Shown: positions 45,815-57,598 of the stretch, piece by piece | Layout of the letters: every line of letters begins with the position of its first letter | Numbering within the stretch: the stretch's first letter is position 1 | Source of the DNA: Patellaria atrata CBS 101060 | Taxonomy: Eukaryota; Ascomycota; Dothideomycetes; Patellariales; Patellariaceae | DNA: 64,000 nt | Assembly: GCA_010093705.1 (NCBI GenBank) | Contig: MU006121.1 | Coordinates: forward strand, 1 to 64,000 | Reading direction: 5' to 3' | Program-made: the position numbers and the translations under genes | The notes under the pieces: generated by a model | Seen by the model: the letters and a program-made list of their open reading frames with translations, nothing else | What the model was told of the DNA's origin: nothing | The model's database searches: none

Positions 45815-47932
45815 GTAGGTAAAATCACGAACACTTTCCAATTGTGGCCAACACCAGCGACATTCTCGCTATTTTGACAATTGTGGCTGGCTAAAATGCT
45901 CGGACGAGCCGCGAGATTTCCACGCCATTTTTGGTTGATAACGCGACATTTTTTCGCCCCACGTCGACGCACTCCAAAGGCTGCAGGATAGAGAAGTCCA
46001 AGTACTTGATTTCTGAGTACTTATTTTCCTGTTTTGTACTTGCTTTGTACCTGCTTGAAGAGAATCGCTCATCCGCGCCGTGGCATAAGTTAAGAGCTGA
46101 ATTCTGCTAGTTCATACCTAGTACACCGCAACTCAGTGTAAATCGATAGCATACCGTGCTGCTGAGCAAAACGAAAGCTGCAATTTGCTATGTTATACTG
46201 TATGAGGAATGAGATCCTGATCGTGAGTCGCTCTGGTTGGTAGACACGACATCTGTTGTTCCCACCTATAAGATCTATAGGAATTTGGAGTAACTGCCGA
46301 TGCAAAGTCAGGTTTCAGTTCTTTCGTGCTTGAACTAGTAGACTTTCTCGTTGTTCAAGACGGCCGAAGTTTTCCGCTCAGAAGCATATTCAACTTACAT
46401 ACTAGGCCAATCGCCGATGTACAGTACAGCCATAATCAAGTATCGCTGGGCTGATTGCTAGGTGCTAGGGGTCTTGCACCTGAATACTACGCTATGATTT
46501 GAGTATCGCAGGAAATCGGACGCCATATTCGAGACCTTACATCCAAAGATCATCCCAAGTGTGAAGTGTTGACGGAGACATATTCTTCAACGTAGTCCTG
46601 GTTACTTGCTCTTCAACAGAGATCTTAAAACAAGCTGGCTGGATATTTTCCTCAATGTTTTGAATCTCAAAAAATTTAGAGTGACCACTGCTAGTGGCTC
46701 AGATTGCAAAATCGGATAATGGCAGATTCACTCGAATTTCCCCTCCTGTGAGAACTCTCTCTGTTCTACGCTTTTGGAGAAAACCTCTAATATATCTCTA
46801 GTTCAATGTGACCTTGGAAGAACACCGAGCAGATGACAATACCTCCCCCATCACGGTTGATATTCCGTCGACCTCAGTACGCTTGCGAATTGACTTTGTG
46901 CAACATTGCTACTTCACAATATTGACTGACGTCTATTAGGTGCATGGCCAACCCGTATCTACCGCTAAGGGTCCTCCATGCGTTCATATATATACCATAG
47001 AAAGAGTCGGAAACCCTGAGAGTATGATTATTGTAAGCATATCTGTACTGTTACCTTACTCGTACAGTTCGAACCCCTCTTGCGTTCTTCTCTTCCTCAA
47101 CAGTAAAGGTTCAGGGGCGGTTTCAACGGGACCAACGGGAATACCCTGTCAATGGGAGGGATACCAATGGTTATACTCAGCACACAAAAACCCAAGAAAT
47201 CTATGTCAAGGGACAGCTAAGCTCTAGCTCAACGCGTCTTTCTCATATCGCTTGTGTGGACTGCAGAGTCTGTGACATCGAAAGATCCAGTTCAGAATTG
47301 AAGGTTCGTACTGTGGATAGTAATTTTATTGGGGAACCCCATTGTAACGTTATCATCCAATCTTTCTCTGGATATGCCCGATTTTCACCTGGTCCCCTAT
47401 CCATAATTGATCGGTATCCTAACTGAAAAGTTTTGATTCTGCATGACTTATATGATCCTGTATAGAACAAAACATTTCATGCTCATGAAAGCCACGGAAA
47501 GGAAGGCTGAGGAAATGATTCAAAAGACGAACGATGCTAGTCGCAAACATCAAGCATGCAATGTCCTGGTAAACCCCTTCCCCCGTTTGAGGGTCAGTAC
47601 AGGGTTGGTAAAAATCAGCTTCTGAAGTTAGGATCATACGAAACCATGCGCTGAGATGCCAGGCTGTCTCCAATCGAAGTGTGCTCCGTATAATGGGTGC
47701 AGAGTAGGAGTAGTAGGAAGGATTATAGGAGAGAGCGAGCGGCGGGTGTTGTTAAAGGCTTGGCATGTTCAGCAAGTGTTCGGGAAAATAAAACTCCGAC
47801 AAAATTTCAAGTACCTCGATCAGTTAACAATTTTTTTTTTTGACGGCTACATTGTATGCAGTACAGCATGTCTCAACTACAATCCATGATCAATTCTACT
47901 CAGAGGTGATTATTTGAGAGCGCTCTGCGATA

Positions 47933-50732
47933 ATGGACCTCCACCGTTCGCGATTCGTACCTTATCCATCCTCTGCCATCAATACCCTTGCATTCTCGAG
48001 TTCTGGGAAAGCACCCTCTGATGTAAAACTAGCCATCGGGCGCGCTAATGGAAATATTGAGATTTGGAATCCACTCCAAGGGGCATGGGCATGCGAGATA
48101 GTACTGACTGGCGGAAAGGATAGAAGTGTAGAAGGACTAGCATGGATTCAAGAGCCAGATACTGTTGAAGTAGACACTGGGGTTACTACCGCTGGACAAT
48201 TTCGATTATTCAGTATTGGCTATTCAAGTAGCGTAACGGAGTGGGATCTTACAACCGGTCTACCACTTCAGCACTCCAGTGGCAACCATTCTGAGGTGTG
48301 GTGTATCGCCGCCCAGCCGCGAGAGGTGCAAAATAAATCCCCTACAGAAGGATATAGCGGACAAAACATAGTAGCAGGCTGTGCTGACGGCACGTTAGTT
48401 CTTCTCTCAACAACAGATGGCGAATTGCGATTCCAAAAGCACATCTCCCGACCAACCGGAAAGAGATCGCGGGTTCTCAGTCTTGCTTTCCAGAATCGTA
48501 ATACCATAGTGGCCGGCTATGCCGACAGTACAATCCGTGTCTATGATTGGCGTAATGGGAAATTGATACGTACTATTTCCCTGGGAACAGCCACAGCACC
48601 GGCTCCGCGTGAAATCCTCGTGTGGGCGGTGAAATGTCTTCCGAACGGTGATATAGTTTCTGGGGACTCGTCAGGGGAAGTGAGATTTTTCGATGGCAGA
48701 AGTTACACGCAATTACAGCATATATCGGGACACGAAGCAGATATACTTGACATAGCTACTTCACGAGATGGACAAATTGTATACAGTGCGGGTATGGATC
48801 GCCGTACGACAGTATACAATCTTCAGGGGGGTAAAAGGTGGGCAAAGATTGCCTCTCGCCGATATCATGAACATGATGTGAAGACGATGGCTGTATATGA
48901 AAGCAGATCAATGAGTGTAGTGGCTTCTGGTGGTATGAGTATTCGAGCTTCTCAATTCGAACAAATTCTGACATTCAATCACAGGTGTAGATACCAATCT
49001 ATTAATTCTACCACTTCGCCAGTTTTGCAGTGAAAACCACCGGACCCTCTCTGGACTTCCACAGACCCCACCAGTCGCCAGCGCTCCAGAAGCTCGAGTG
49101 TTTTTGAGTTGGTGGAATCGCGAAATCCGTATCTGGCAGCTTCACGAAAGAAATAGAGAAGAGGAACAACCGAAACTACTATCGAAACTGATGATCAAGG
49201 GCGAAGAAAACATCTCATCTGTCAGCATCTCTGGAGACGGCAAACTCCTTGCTGTTGGAACTTCTGCGGAAGTCAAGGTTTTCCGCGTCTCTACTGCTTA
49301 TCCACGAATCCTAGAGTCAAATTACTCGTTAGACGGTCGTACGCGCAAAGTACATACTCCGCCAGATCTGCAAAAGTTAGGCGCGAGACTCGTCCAGTTC
49401 TCGGCTGATGGCAAATGGTTGGCTGTTGTCACGCATCAGAACTCGATTATTCTTGCTCGCGTGGTCAAGCATGACGAATCGCGGGATAAGTGGAAAGTGC
49501 TCCCGCGAGTTGTTGAACTAAAGCGCTTAACCAGGATCATAAAGACACCGAGAGCAATGGATACACCATGGAACACATATAACCAAATTATCACCAGAAT
49601 TACCTTCTCTAGTGATAGTAAAGTCCTTGTGGCCAGCGATATTGGCGGCACAATCGACAGTTGGGTCATCGAGGGTCATGAGGATCCAAGTGCGCCCGAA
49701 ATCGATGAAGCAGATGCCGCATCATCTGCTTCGTCATCTGGTGACGAGGAGACTCATGTAGACGAGAAAAGTTCTTCGCTGACATTCCTTGGTCAGCATT
49801 GGAGATCCAATCCGTCCGGGCATTTGGTACCAAAATTGGACTCAACGCCGTTGATACTGTCTATACAGCCGCTTTCACCGAAGCAAATAGCACCAGAACC
49901 GAATGGCAATCCAGCAGTTCACCCCACTCGAAATAACCCTCATCCTCACTCTGTCGAGTTACCCAATAGACACTATTTACTTTTCGTCCTGACGGCCAAG
50001 CATCAAATATATGAATTCGATCTGCTGGATGGCAAGTTATCAGACTGGTCTAGACGGAACCCAAGCTCGAGTCTGCCCAACCACTTCAGATATTTACGTG
50101 ACCGTACTATGGGAGCTATGTGGCATATTAGTAACAAGTTCCGTCGCATTTGGCTCTATGGAAGTAATTGGCTTTTCATGCTAGACCTCTCGCGAGATCT
50201 TCCTATAGAAGATCTTGCCGCAAAGGAAAGTTATAGACAAGGAGAGGACTTGAGCTCCTCAAAGAAACGCAAACGCGGCCGAAGTAGGAAAGACGCATCA
50301 GAATTACAATCAAGTGGAGCTGGGAACAAGATGCCGCCAGAACACATACAGGAACTACGGAGCAATTTCCACCTCCCGGATGGTGTTCAGCCAGTACCAG
50401 CATCCCAAGGGAATACGTTGGAAGATGAAGATAACACTACTGCGCAGCAGACTTCATCTGCTCTTACTAGTCTACGGAGAAGTACAGTGAATAAGCAAGG
50501 GATGAGAGATGGTGATGAAGAGCGTTTCGAAGGACTGGCGTACTGGTATACACATAAATATCAACCTATCTTAGGGATGGCTCCGATAAGCACTCCTTTG
50601 GGGATACGAGGACATGGTGTTAATAGGAAAGGGAAAAGGATCGAAAGTGCGCTCGAAGCCATTGTTGTCGAGAGACCGTTATGGGATCTCGACCTTCCAC
50701 CAAGGTTCGTGGGCGCCCATGAGCGTGATTGA
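47933..50732 (+). CDS. UTP4: U3 snoRNP component Utp4 (cirhin), WD40 protein
   Basis: Utp4 is part of the t-UTP/UtpA complex of the small-subunit processome, which begins pre-rRNA transcription and 18S maturation in the nucleolus. The exons 47933-48984 and 49031-50732 give 917 residues. The intron is only 46 nt and rejoins FNHS to ENHRTLSGLPQTPPVASAPE, which is the family text. The start MDLHRSRFVPYPSSAINTLAF matches Utp4 proteins from the first residue. WD segments include LAIGRANGNIEIWNP, RLFSIGYSSSVTEWDL, NIVAGCADGTLVLL, TIVAGYADSTIRVYDWRNG, GDSSGEVRFFDGRSY, ILDIATSRDGQIVYSAGMD and, in the second propeller, LSWWNREIRIWQLHE and LVQFSADGKWLAVVTHQ. Acidic (about residue 580) and basic KKRKRGRSRKD (about 750) tracts are typical of nucleolar proteins. 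The end is near FVGAHERD. Confidence 0.94.
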
Positions 50733-52677
50733 GAGGTCACTCATGCTGTACATCGCAATACCTTATGGTATGATGCGGACGAATAACATCTGCATCGGGG
50801 CAAAACTTTTAGTTCCGCCATGTCATGTACCGTTCTGTACGTACCACCGGTTCCTTCTTGACTGCCCACATGTCCACATCTGAGTATCCTCAAATTCCTA
50901 AAACTGGTCAATCAAGTCACAGGGCACATTAAAAGCTTTCCTCCGTCTACAACTGTGCAGAGATAGATTAGTCTACTTTTCAATCTTTTTCACTCATTGT
51001 CTTGCCAGTCGGTTGATTACTGTTCCGCAAGGGCAGAGAAAAATGTCGTTGGGCCGTGGACGCGTCACACGGAGCAGACGTATCCTGATTTCATCTTGAT
51101 CTACAGTGGGTGCAAGATGCAATCGTACAAATCGAGCAAGTCATTTACCAATCATCGTACACCGATGTTGTGCTATAGCGGTACATTTGGAGAAATTTTC
51201 AACAAGACAAAGTCAGTGACTGGACTAGAATGATGTGCACGCAACCCTAAGCAGTAAATAGGAAGAGTGGAGATTTCCCTCGATGTGGAAGATAGCTTGA
51301 ATTGGAATTGTCGGACCGGTACTCATGTTCTTACCAGGAATATCTAAGCTGAATAGTAACTTCCTACTTATGAAGAGCATTAGTAGTTGTATTGCACGAG
51401 GAATATTCGCCATGGAAGGATCAATTTGCCTCAGACATATACGCGGCGCAAGTGAGGAAGTGTGAGGGAGTAGAGGAAATAGGGAGGTGAAAAGATAAAA
51501 GGTAAGGTAAGGTAGTAAATACGGATGGGTGAGGTGTTGCGAGGTTACCTAAATTGACCGACTACGGGCTTACGCGTCCTTGGACGTACGAGATGCAAAT
51601 TGTTGCAGTTCGCATGTCTCTTACCTGCACACACGAGTATCCAAAGGGCTTTTATGGCTGTCCTAATTTCGGAGATGGGTAACTGCTTGATTGCGAAATG
51701 GTTTTTTTTTTCTAAAAAAAAAAAAAGAGGATGTTTCCGTACTGTTGATAATAAACTTCAGCACGTTTTCCCCCTTGTAGTATCTTAAAGGGGCTCCAAG
51801 CACCCAGAACGAGTACAGGAAAATCAATTTGATCGGCCTTTTCCACGTGAATTTGGCGTAGGCATCATATTCCCTTGAGGTATTCCTTCGAGTGATTCGT
51901 CTATCCACGTGCTGAGGTGCTGTCGTACATCTCCCCGTCTTTCTCAAAGGCGCACGGAGATGGGGATTCTTACGCAAAGGGTCAGTGGCAAGTGCAAAGT
52001 CCTGACGGGACGGGAGAGACGAGAGCTGACGCAGTTGTGAACTTTTGATTTTTTTTTTTTTTCTTCTTGATTTTTGTCTTGATAACGACTTATGATAGAG
52101 GGTTGCGGAGATATTAAAAAAGTTCTTACTGTAACTTGTTCGAGACATATAAAAAAGGCAAAAAGGACGTAGAGGGTGGACGGGGACGGGATTCGCAATT
52201 GATCGGCTTGGCTTCGGCGTGATTCGTCCAAGTTGCTTGCGCGTCTCTCTTGGCTTGGCTCTTGAAAGTGAACTTACCGTACCGTAAGGTAAACCCTTTG
52301 ACCTTCCAACTCTCATCTTACACATACGCCGCTCAATCATTCTCCTCATTCTTCTTCCTCTTCTTCTTCTTTTCTTCTCCTTCAACTCTCGCACACGCAT
52401 TATTGTTTCGGACCAAGTCGTCGTGTCGTACTCGACGTAACCTGATCGCTTCCTTGTCACCTCAAGCACGGACCTAGCGCTCTGTGGCGGCGAAGGCAGG
52501 TTACAAAACCCCAAGCACGGCTGTGCAGCGAGAGAGCTGCGGTTGCCGGCTACCAGGCCTCACTTTTACTCGACAAACTCCCTCCGTTTATCTTCCAACT
52601 TCAATCCGACACTGGATACTTCCACCCTGAATCACCTCGAGTTCCGCGAGTAACGCTATCGCACTGCAGTCCGCAGG
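50733..52677. other. Intergenic region between UTP4 and PNG1
   Basis: It contains a T/A hairpin at 51702-51726, a T run near 52050 and a pyrimidine-rich PNG1 leader (52300-52677). A 283-codon minus-strand frame across it is rejected as chance. Confidence 0.6.
51702..51726 (+). repeat. T-run/A-run hairpin
   Basis: Ten T, then ct, then thirteen A. The two runs can pair with a two-base loop. It might act as a terminator-like or recombination-prone site, but no role is shown. Confidence 0.8.
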
Positions 52678-54084
52678 ATGGGCGACTTCGCTGATACCCC
52701 TCGGCGAGGGGCCGACCCTTCAATCGACCACCTGGCAAAGGACCTCACTGAACGCTTTCGCCAGCGCTTGAGCATCAGGCGCATTAATGAACTCACCTCC
52801 AAGGCATCACAATCTCGATCTGCATCACCGGCGCCGCGAGACTTTGGCACACTGATGCCTCCACAGACCACCGCACCTCCGTCGTACTCTTCTCTCCGTA
52901 ACATTCCTCTAGTACCACAGGAACCAAGGGACGCAAAGTCGCTACGCTTTAAGAACATGCTTCATTCTTTGTCCAACACGCCCTGTCGTTGGGAGAACCC
53001 CGGGTTGCTGGATGAGGCACTTCGCGTCATACCCTTAGAACAGATTTACAATGAAGCCGAAGAGGAAAGCCAGATACTCCAAGCGGAAGCAGAAAGCTTA
53101 GGCAATGGGAAAAAAGCTGCATGGGGATATCAGGACTGTGTTGTTCGCGCGCTTCTCCGATGGTTCAAGAGATCCTTCTTCTCCTGGGTGAACAACCCGG
53201 CTTGCACCCAATGTTACTCCCCAACTTTCGGTTACGGAATGGCTCCACCCACCCCGGACGAAAAGGCCAGAGGTGCGAACCAAGTCGAACTGTACAAATG
53301 CTCAGATACTTCGTGCACAAACGTCGAAAGATTCCCAAGGTACAATGATGCGTTTGTTCTCCTCCAGACAAGAAAAGGTCGATGTGGTGAATGGGCAAAC
53401 TGTTTCAGCATGCTCTGCCGTGCGGTTGGATCAAGAGTAAGATGGGTGTGGAATGCCGAAGATCATGTTTGGACCGAGGTTTATTCAGTGCATCGCAAGA
53501 AATGGATCCACGTCGATGCATGTGAGGAAGCATGGGATAAACCAAGGTTGTATGCAGAAGGTATGTTCAGCGCATCTCAATTCAGCATTTACAATGCTGT
53601 CCAACATGTGCTAATCTACCTTAATATAGGTTGGGGTAAAAAACTATCTTATTGCATAGCATTCTCAGCAGACGGTGCCATGGACGTCACTAGACGATAC
53701 GTACGGAACCCTGCGTCGCACGCCCTTCCACGCAACCGGTGCCCAGAGGCTGTTTTACTTCATATCATAGACGAAATCCGCAACCTTCGACGTGCAAATC
53801 TGTCGAAGCAAGAGAAGTTTCGTCTGAAGGGTGAGGATCTAAGAGAAGACAAGGAGCTACGGCAATACGTCCTCAACACCATTGCTACTGAGGTCTGCAA
53901 GATTAACGCGGAGGACATTCTTACTCCCGGAAGCGCTACTGCACCTAATGGCAGAGTTGATCCCGACGCCCAAAAAGCGCTTGAAGGGAGGCAAAGTGGC
54001 TCGACCGAGTGGGTGCGCGCCAGGGGAGAAGGTGGTAGAGGGTCCTCTAACCAACACAATCATCACGACCAACCGCAGCGGTGA
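52678..54084 (+). CDS. PNG1: Peptide:N-glycanase (transglutaminase-like), Png1
   Basis: Png1 removes N-glycans from misfolded glycoproteins in the cytosol during ER-associated degradation. The open frame covers 468 codons, but the stretch 53561-53629 is a textbook intron (GTATGT, CTAAT branch, ATATAG). Removing it rejoins YAEG to [12 protein letters not shown], the family text, and leaves 445 residues. The intron is 69 nt without a stop, so retention keeps the frame. The catalytic triad is in place: C236 in [11 protein letters not shown]263 in DHVWTEVY and D280 in [12 protein letters not shown]. Two zinc-type pairs occur before it (C176/C179 and C208/C213). The N-terminal 100 residues are polar and lack a PUB domain, as in fungi. 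The tail (from about residue 400) is Gly/Arg/His rich. The start ATG at 52678 is the first in frame after a C/T-rich leader. Confidence 0.93.
   Translation: MGDFADTPRRGADPSIDHLAKDLTERFRQRLSIRRINELTSKASQSRSASPAPRDFGTLMPPQTTAPPSYSSLRNIPLVPQEPRDAKSLRFKNMLHSLSNTPCRWENPGLLDEALRVIPLEQIYNEAEEESQILQAEAESLGNGKKAAWGYQDCVVRALLRWFKRSFFSWVNNPACTQCYSPTFGYGMAPPTPDEKARGANQVELYKCSDTSCTNVERFPRYNDAFVLLQTRKGRCGEWANCFSMLCRAVGSRVRWVWNAEDHVWTEVYSVHRKKWIHVDACEEAWDKPRLYAEGMFSASQFSIYNAVQHVLIYLNIGWGKKLSYCIAFSADGAMDVTRRYVRNPASHALPRNRCPEAVLLHIIDEIRNLRRANLSKQEKFRLKGEDLREDKELRQYVLNTIATEVCKINAEDILTPGSATAPNGRVDPDAQKALEGRQSGSTEWVRARGEGGRGSSNQHNHHDQPQR
53561..53629 (+). other. Frame-preserving intron inside PNG1
   Basis: 69 bases with donor GTATGT and acceptor ATATAG, open in the coding frame. 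If kept in the mRNA it would add 23 residues directly before WGKKLSYC. Family alignment as I remember it says it is removed. Confidence 0.85.
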
Positions 54085-56539
54085 TGAGACTTAGCGTCTC
54101 TGCTTTACCCATTCTAAAATCAAAATCTACGACTGGCCATACGGTATCTTGTCGATGGATATCCCCACCATCACCACGTATCCAACCACGTTTCATGTAT
54201 GAGCGGCGGCCGTGTCCAGGTCTCGCGCTGTACGGTTCGAACCGCAAATAGTTGATCTCCCACTTCAGAGTGATGGCACGTCAGCAATTCTGCCTATCGT
54301 TACACATTGGAGCCATCATGGTATTTTCCGTTTGTTAAGCAGATCGTCGCATTGCGCTCTATCGACGTTGTGTCCTTTTTACCATACCAGGGGGTTGGCG
54401 TCACGTGATAGCATTTACATCGGCGTTCTTCTTTTGCTTTGATCTTCCTTCCGTCATTTTTTCAGTGCCTGTTTATTTCAGCGCCTGTCTTTGCTTAAGC
54501 AGAGCATTTGTTTCTTTCCTCAATCAGTTTCTTTCGTTCCATCGCTGGCCCGACGAGCCGAGCTCCTGTTTCTTTCCACAATTACTTTCCTGGGGTCGAT
54601 TTCTCCAAGATTCTAGGGAAGGTGCATGTGCATAGTCGTCCGATACGCTTTCTACAACCTTTGATGTCGATTTCAATTGTCAATGTAATTGTCAATGTGT
54701 AGATGCCGAGGAATGGTCGTGAGATGGGAAGATGACGCTGTATCTAAATGCGCATGAAGTCAATGCGACCCATGGCCAAGACGGGCTATGTGAATTAAAA
54801 AGCCAGATACCTTTAGTGAACTTGCCCTCAAAGAGCTATTGAGTTGCTAAGCTCACCTGCGCGATACAGTACCCCTCGTACAGTACAAGAAACCTAAGAT
54901 ACAAACTTTGCTCAAAGGGACAGTAACTGGGAAGCACGCAAAACGGATCCCCCTTGTCAGGCTAATGCTACTTTACCTTACTGTACACTAACGATGGAGA
55001 AAAACCTCTGACTTTGCTGTACGAACAAGCGAAAGGTTAGGGAGCAAGCCAATTGCACCAAATATTCTCATTTCGTACAGGAAGCGTACAGCAATCGAGA
55101 AATGGCAACCGAGACAGGAAATATGACAACCGAACTAGACATACGAACGAGTATCCAGGTCGGTGTATCACTACCAGGAGCTGAGATTATCGGGCATTCA
55201 TCTTGCAATCCATCAGTTTACCTCCACTTTCGTACCAATGGAACATGGATATTCCGACATGTCCAAGCCTCATCTCCATTGCACTCGCCACCGTATTGCG
55301 TGTCCCGCAGAATGAGGTGGAGATCCACCAACAATTTCCCTTTTCAGTTAGCTTAATCCCGTGCTTTCGGCTGACAAGGTGTGAGGCACGGTAGAACTAG
55401 ACAGCACGGGCTAACATTACCTTAAATCTATTCTTGGGTAACACAGTACTGTAAGTGGAGAGATTTGCTCCGTCATGTTTTCTTGGCTCCCGGCTACAAA
55501 GTAACCTAACCTAACCTGAAAGTATTGTAACTTTTGTCAGCGCACACCGTACCTTAGTCGGGTGTCGTACACTTGGCTATTCCTTTTTGGGTTTCAAGAT
55601 GTGCAAGTCCACGGTGAGAGTTCGGAAAGGATAGAACTAGTCAATTAATGTTTTGAAAGTAGGGACCGGTCAATGTATGTGGAAATATCTGTACTGTACT
55701 ATATGAGTAAGGTCGTAAGGTAGATGGAAACATGTGTTTCTTATGGAGGACATGCATCGGTGACTTCTAGAGGTATCGCTGAAGAACTCTGAGCATGGGA
55801 TAAGTTGGTTTAGGTGCGGTACCAACATAATGTTTGACTAGCAGTGCGAGTTGTTCGGTAGAGTATACAGTTGCTACTGGCAGTTACTATAACTAGGATA
55901 CGAGCACCACTGTGTAGTACAGTACAAGTCCAGAATATCAAGTCTAGATAGTGTGACAAGCCGTACTTTTGCTCAAGATACGTACTCTTCAAAAAGAAAA
56001 ACTTAGCTCATGAAGTTTGATTGATAACTCAAGGTATTCGTTCTTGGAACTTTCTTGGTGGTGGGGTCTACGAGGGTCTAAGCCCTGCACTTGTGAGCGC
56101 TCTAACCCTTCTGAGCAGCCTATCCCAGTATCCCAGGTTTCCAAAGCCCGCAGCCAGCATCAACAACCCTCAGCTCCCTCAGCCTCTCTTCTACAACTCT
56201 TTCGCCAGAGCCCACTATCCATTCCACATAAACCACTTTTCTCCTAGATCCTCGTGTTGCTGATATCTATCTCACATTTTCTCCGGCATTGGACATATAT
56301 TCGACCTCCTTTTCCCTCTTTTTTTTTTTNNNNNNNNNNNNNNNNNNNNNNNNNNNNNNNNNNNNNNNNNNNNNNNNNNNNNNNNNNNNNNNNNNNNNNN
56401 NNNNNNNNNNNNNNNNNNNNNNNNNNNNNTTTTTAATTTTATCCTAAAACAATTCGTTTCACGACGCACTACTAAGCGTAGCAGCGATCCCTTCGTTTTT
56501 TCCAAACTCTGAGCGAACTCGGACGTGGGCATCGCAAAG
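54085..56539. other. Intergenic region with scaffold gap
   Basis: No gene is seen. GTAC-type words occur at 54878, 55691 and 55917. The right part (56090-56320) is C/T rich and is probably the leader of the Sur7-like gene. It includes the N gap. Confidence 0.55.
56330..56429. other. Assembly gap of 100 N
   Basis: Exactly 100 undetermined bases with T runs on both sides. The round length points to a scaffolding placeholder, so the true distance is unknown. Confidence 0.99.
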
Positions 56540-57598
56540 ATGGGTAAATTGGGCAGATTTGCGTGTATCTTCACGCCTATGGCATTGTCCATTGCTTCAT
56601 TGCTCTGCCTCCTCCTCGTATTCCTTGGAGGTCTCAACAAGAACGACTCTAATCTTTCGTCGCTTTGGTTTTTCAGGGTATGGGATTGATAATTCTTGAC
56701 AGCATTCACGGGGATATTCTAATGATATACAGGCGGACGCATCAGATTTTTTAGCGAACCCAGACTTTGATCTAATATCTGGGACCGATATTGACGACCA
56801 TATCCTTCAAGCATTCCGCACCAGCGCGTCCTCAAATAAGCTCAAGGACTTTTACACCGTACATCTATGGAACTACTGCAGCGGCGATATAAAAGGCGAT
56901 GACTTTAAGCTCACCTATTGCTCCCCACGCCAAGCTAGTTTCTGGTTCAATCCTGAAGAGGTCTGGGGACTTAACAACACCGCCGCGGAGAGATTCTTCC
57001 CGAAGCAGCTCGACAAGGGACTTGACGTTTACAGGAAGGTCTCGAAATGGATGTTTGCAGCGTATTCGATCGCGTTCTGGGTCACAGTCGCGGAAATCGT
57101 TTTGGGTATTTTCGCCATCTTCTCGAGATGGGGTAGCTTCGTCACAACCATTGCGTCAACCGTAAGTCTGATAACGGGTTTACCAGCGTATATATGTGCG
57201 ACTCATTGCTAAATTAATCGCAGGCTTCCACAATCATGACCTTGGCTGCCTCTGCAACTAGTACAGCGCTTTACGGCTCCCTCACCGGCGCCTTCAACAC
57301 CGTTCTAAAACCTTATCACATTAAGGGTGAGCTTGGCCACAAAATGATGGTTGTGACCTGGCTTGCAGTTGCATTTTCCTTCGGTGCCGGCCTTTTTTGG
57401 CTCATCAGCACATGCTGTTGCTCAGGCAAGAGCGACAAGAAGCGTGTAAAGGTGGAGAAGACACCCTATACCTATGAGCGCGTTGCAAGTCCGTACCTAG
57501 GCCATAGAGAGCAGCACGGTGGATCGCACGAGATGCATAATATGGGCCCACAACAGACAGGAAAAGTCAGCGCTTATGAACCGTTCAGACATACTTGA
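56540..57598 (+). CDS. Sur7/PalI family membrane protein
   Basis: Sur7-type proteins are four-span membrane proteins of fungal eisosomes and the cell cortex; PalI/Rim9 members take part in pH sensing. The exons 56540-56677, 56733-57161 and 57224-57598 give 313 residues, all splices phase 0. The first membrane segment is at about 8-33 (ACIFTPMALSIASLLCLLLV). A long outer loop follows with the claudin-like mark HLWNYCSG and a second YCS, the pair of cysteines typical of Sur7. Three more segments are at about 157-181 (WMFAAYSIAFWVTVAEIVLG), 190-212 (STIMTLAASATSTALYG) and 236-262 (MVVTWLAVAFSFGAGLFWLI). The cytoplasmic tail begins CCCSGKSDKKR and has several Tyr and Pro. The cysteine run suggests palmitoylation. 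I cannot decide between the Sur7/Fmp45 and other subfamilies. The start is the first ATG downstream of the gap and precedes the first membrane segment directly. Confidence 0.87.

Larger units (their letters stand above)
40745..47932. other. 7.2-kb stretch without a convincing gene
   Basis: The cyclin-proximal 2 kb looks like a leader and promoter. The remainder has many short frames on both strands, with frequent stops and no recognisable product. Repeats at 44873 and 45791 and a GTACAGTAC word at 46419-46427 are the only clear structure. Non-coding RNAs, decayed genes or distal regulatory DNA are all possible. Confidence 0.5.

Noticed and set aside
51663-52514. 283-codon open frame on the minus strand
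   Set aside because: It runs through a T/A hairpin and T runs, overlaps the C/T-rich leader of PNG1, and its product is a string of low-complexity basic residues with no family pattern.
53098-54094. Several antisense and shifted frames over PNG1
   Set aside because: They are shadows of the real frame, which has the catalytic motifs.
54228-54245. ggttcgaacc as a tRNA T-loop
   Set aside because: No matching acceptor stem, D-loop or anticodon arm could be folded around it. The word is just a palindrome.
55500-55520. cctaacctaacct as a telomere-like repeat
   Set aside because: The fungal telomere unit is CCCTAA; here only about two and a half copies of cctaa occur without the third C, inside normal sequence.
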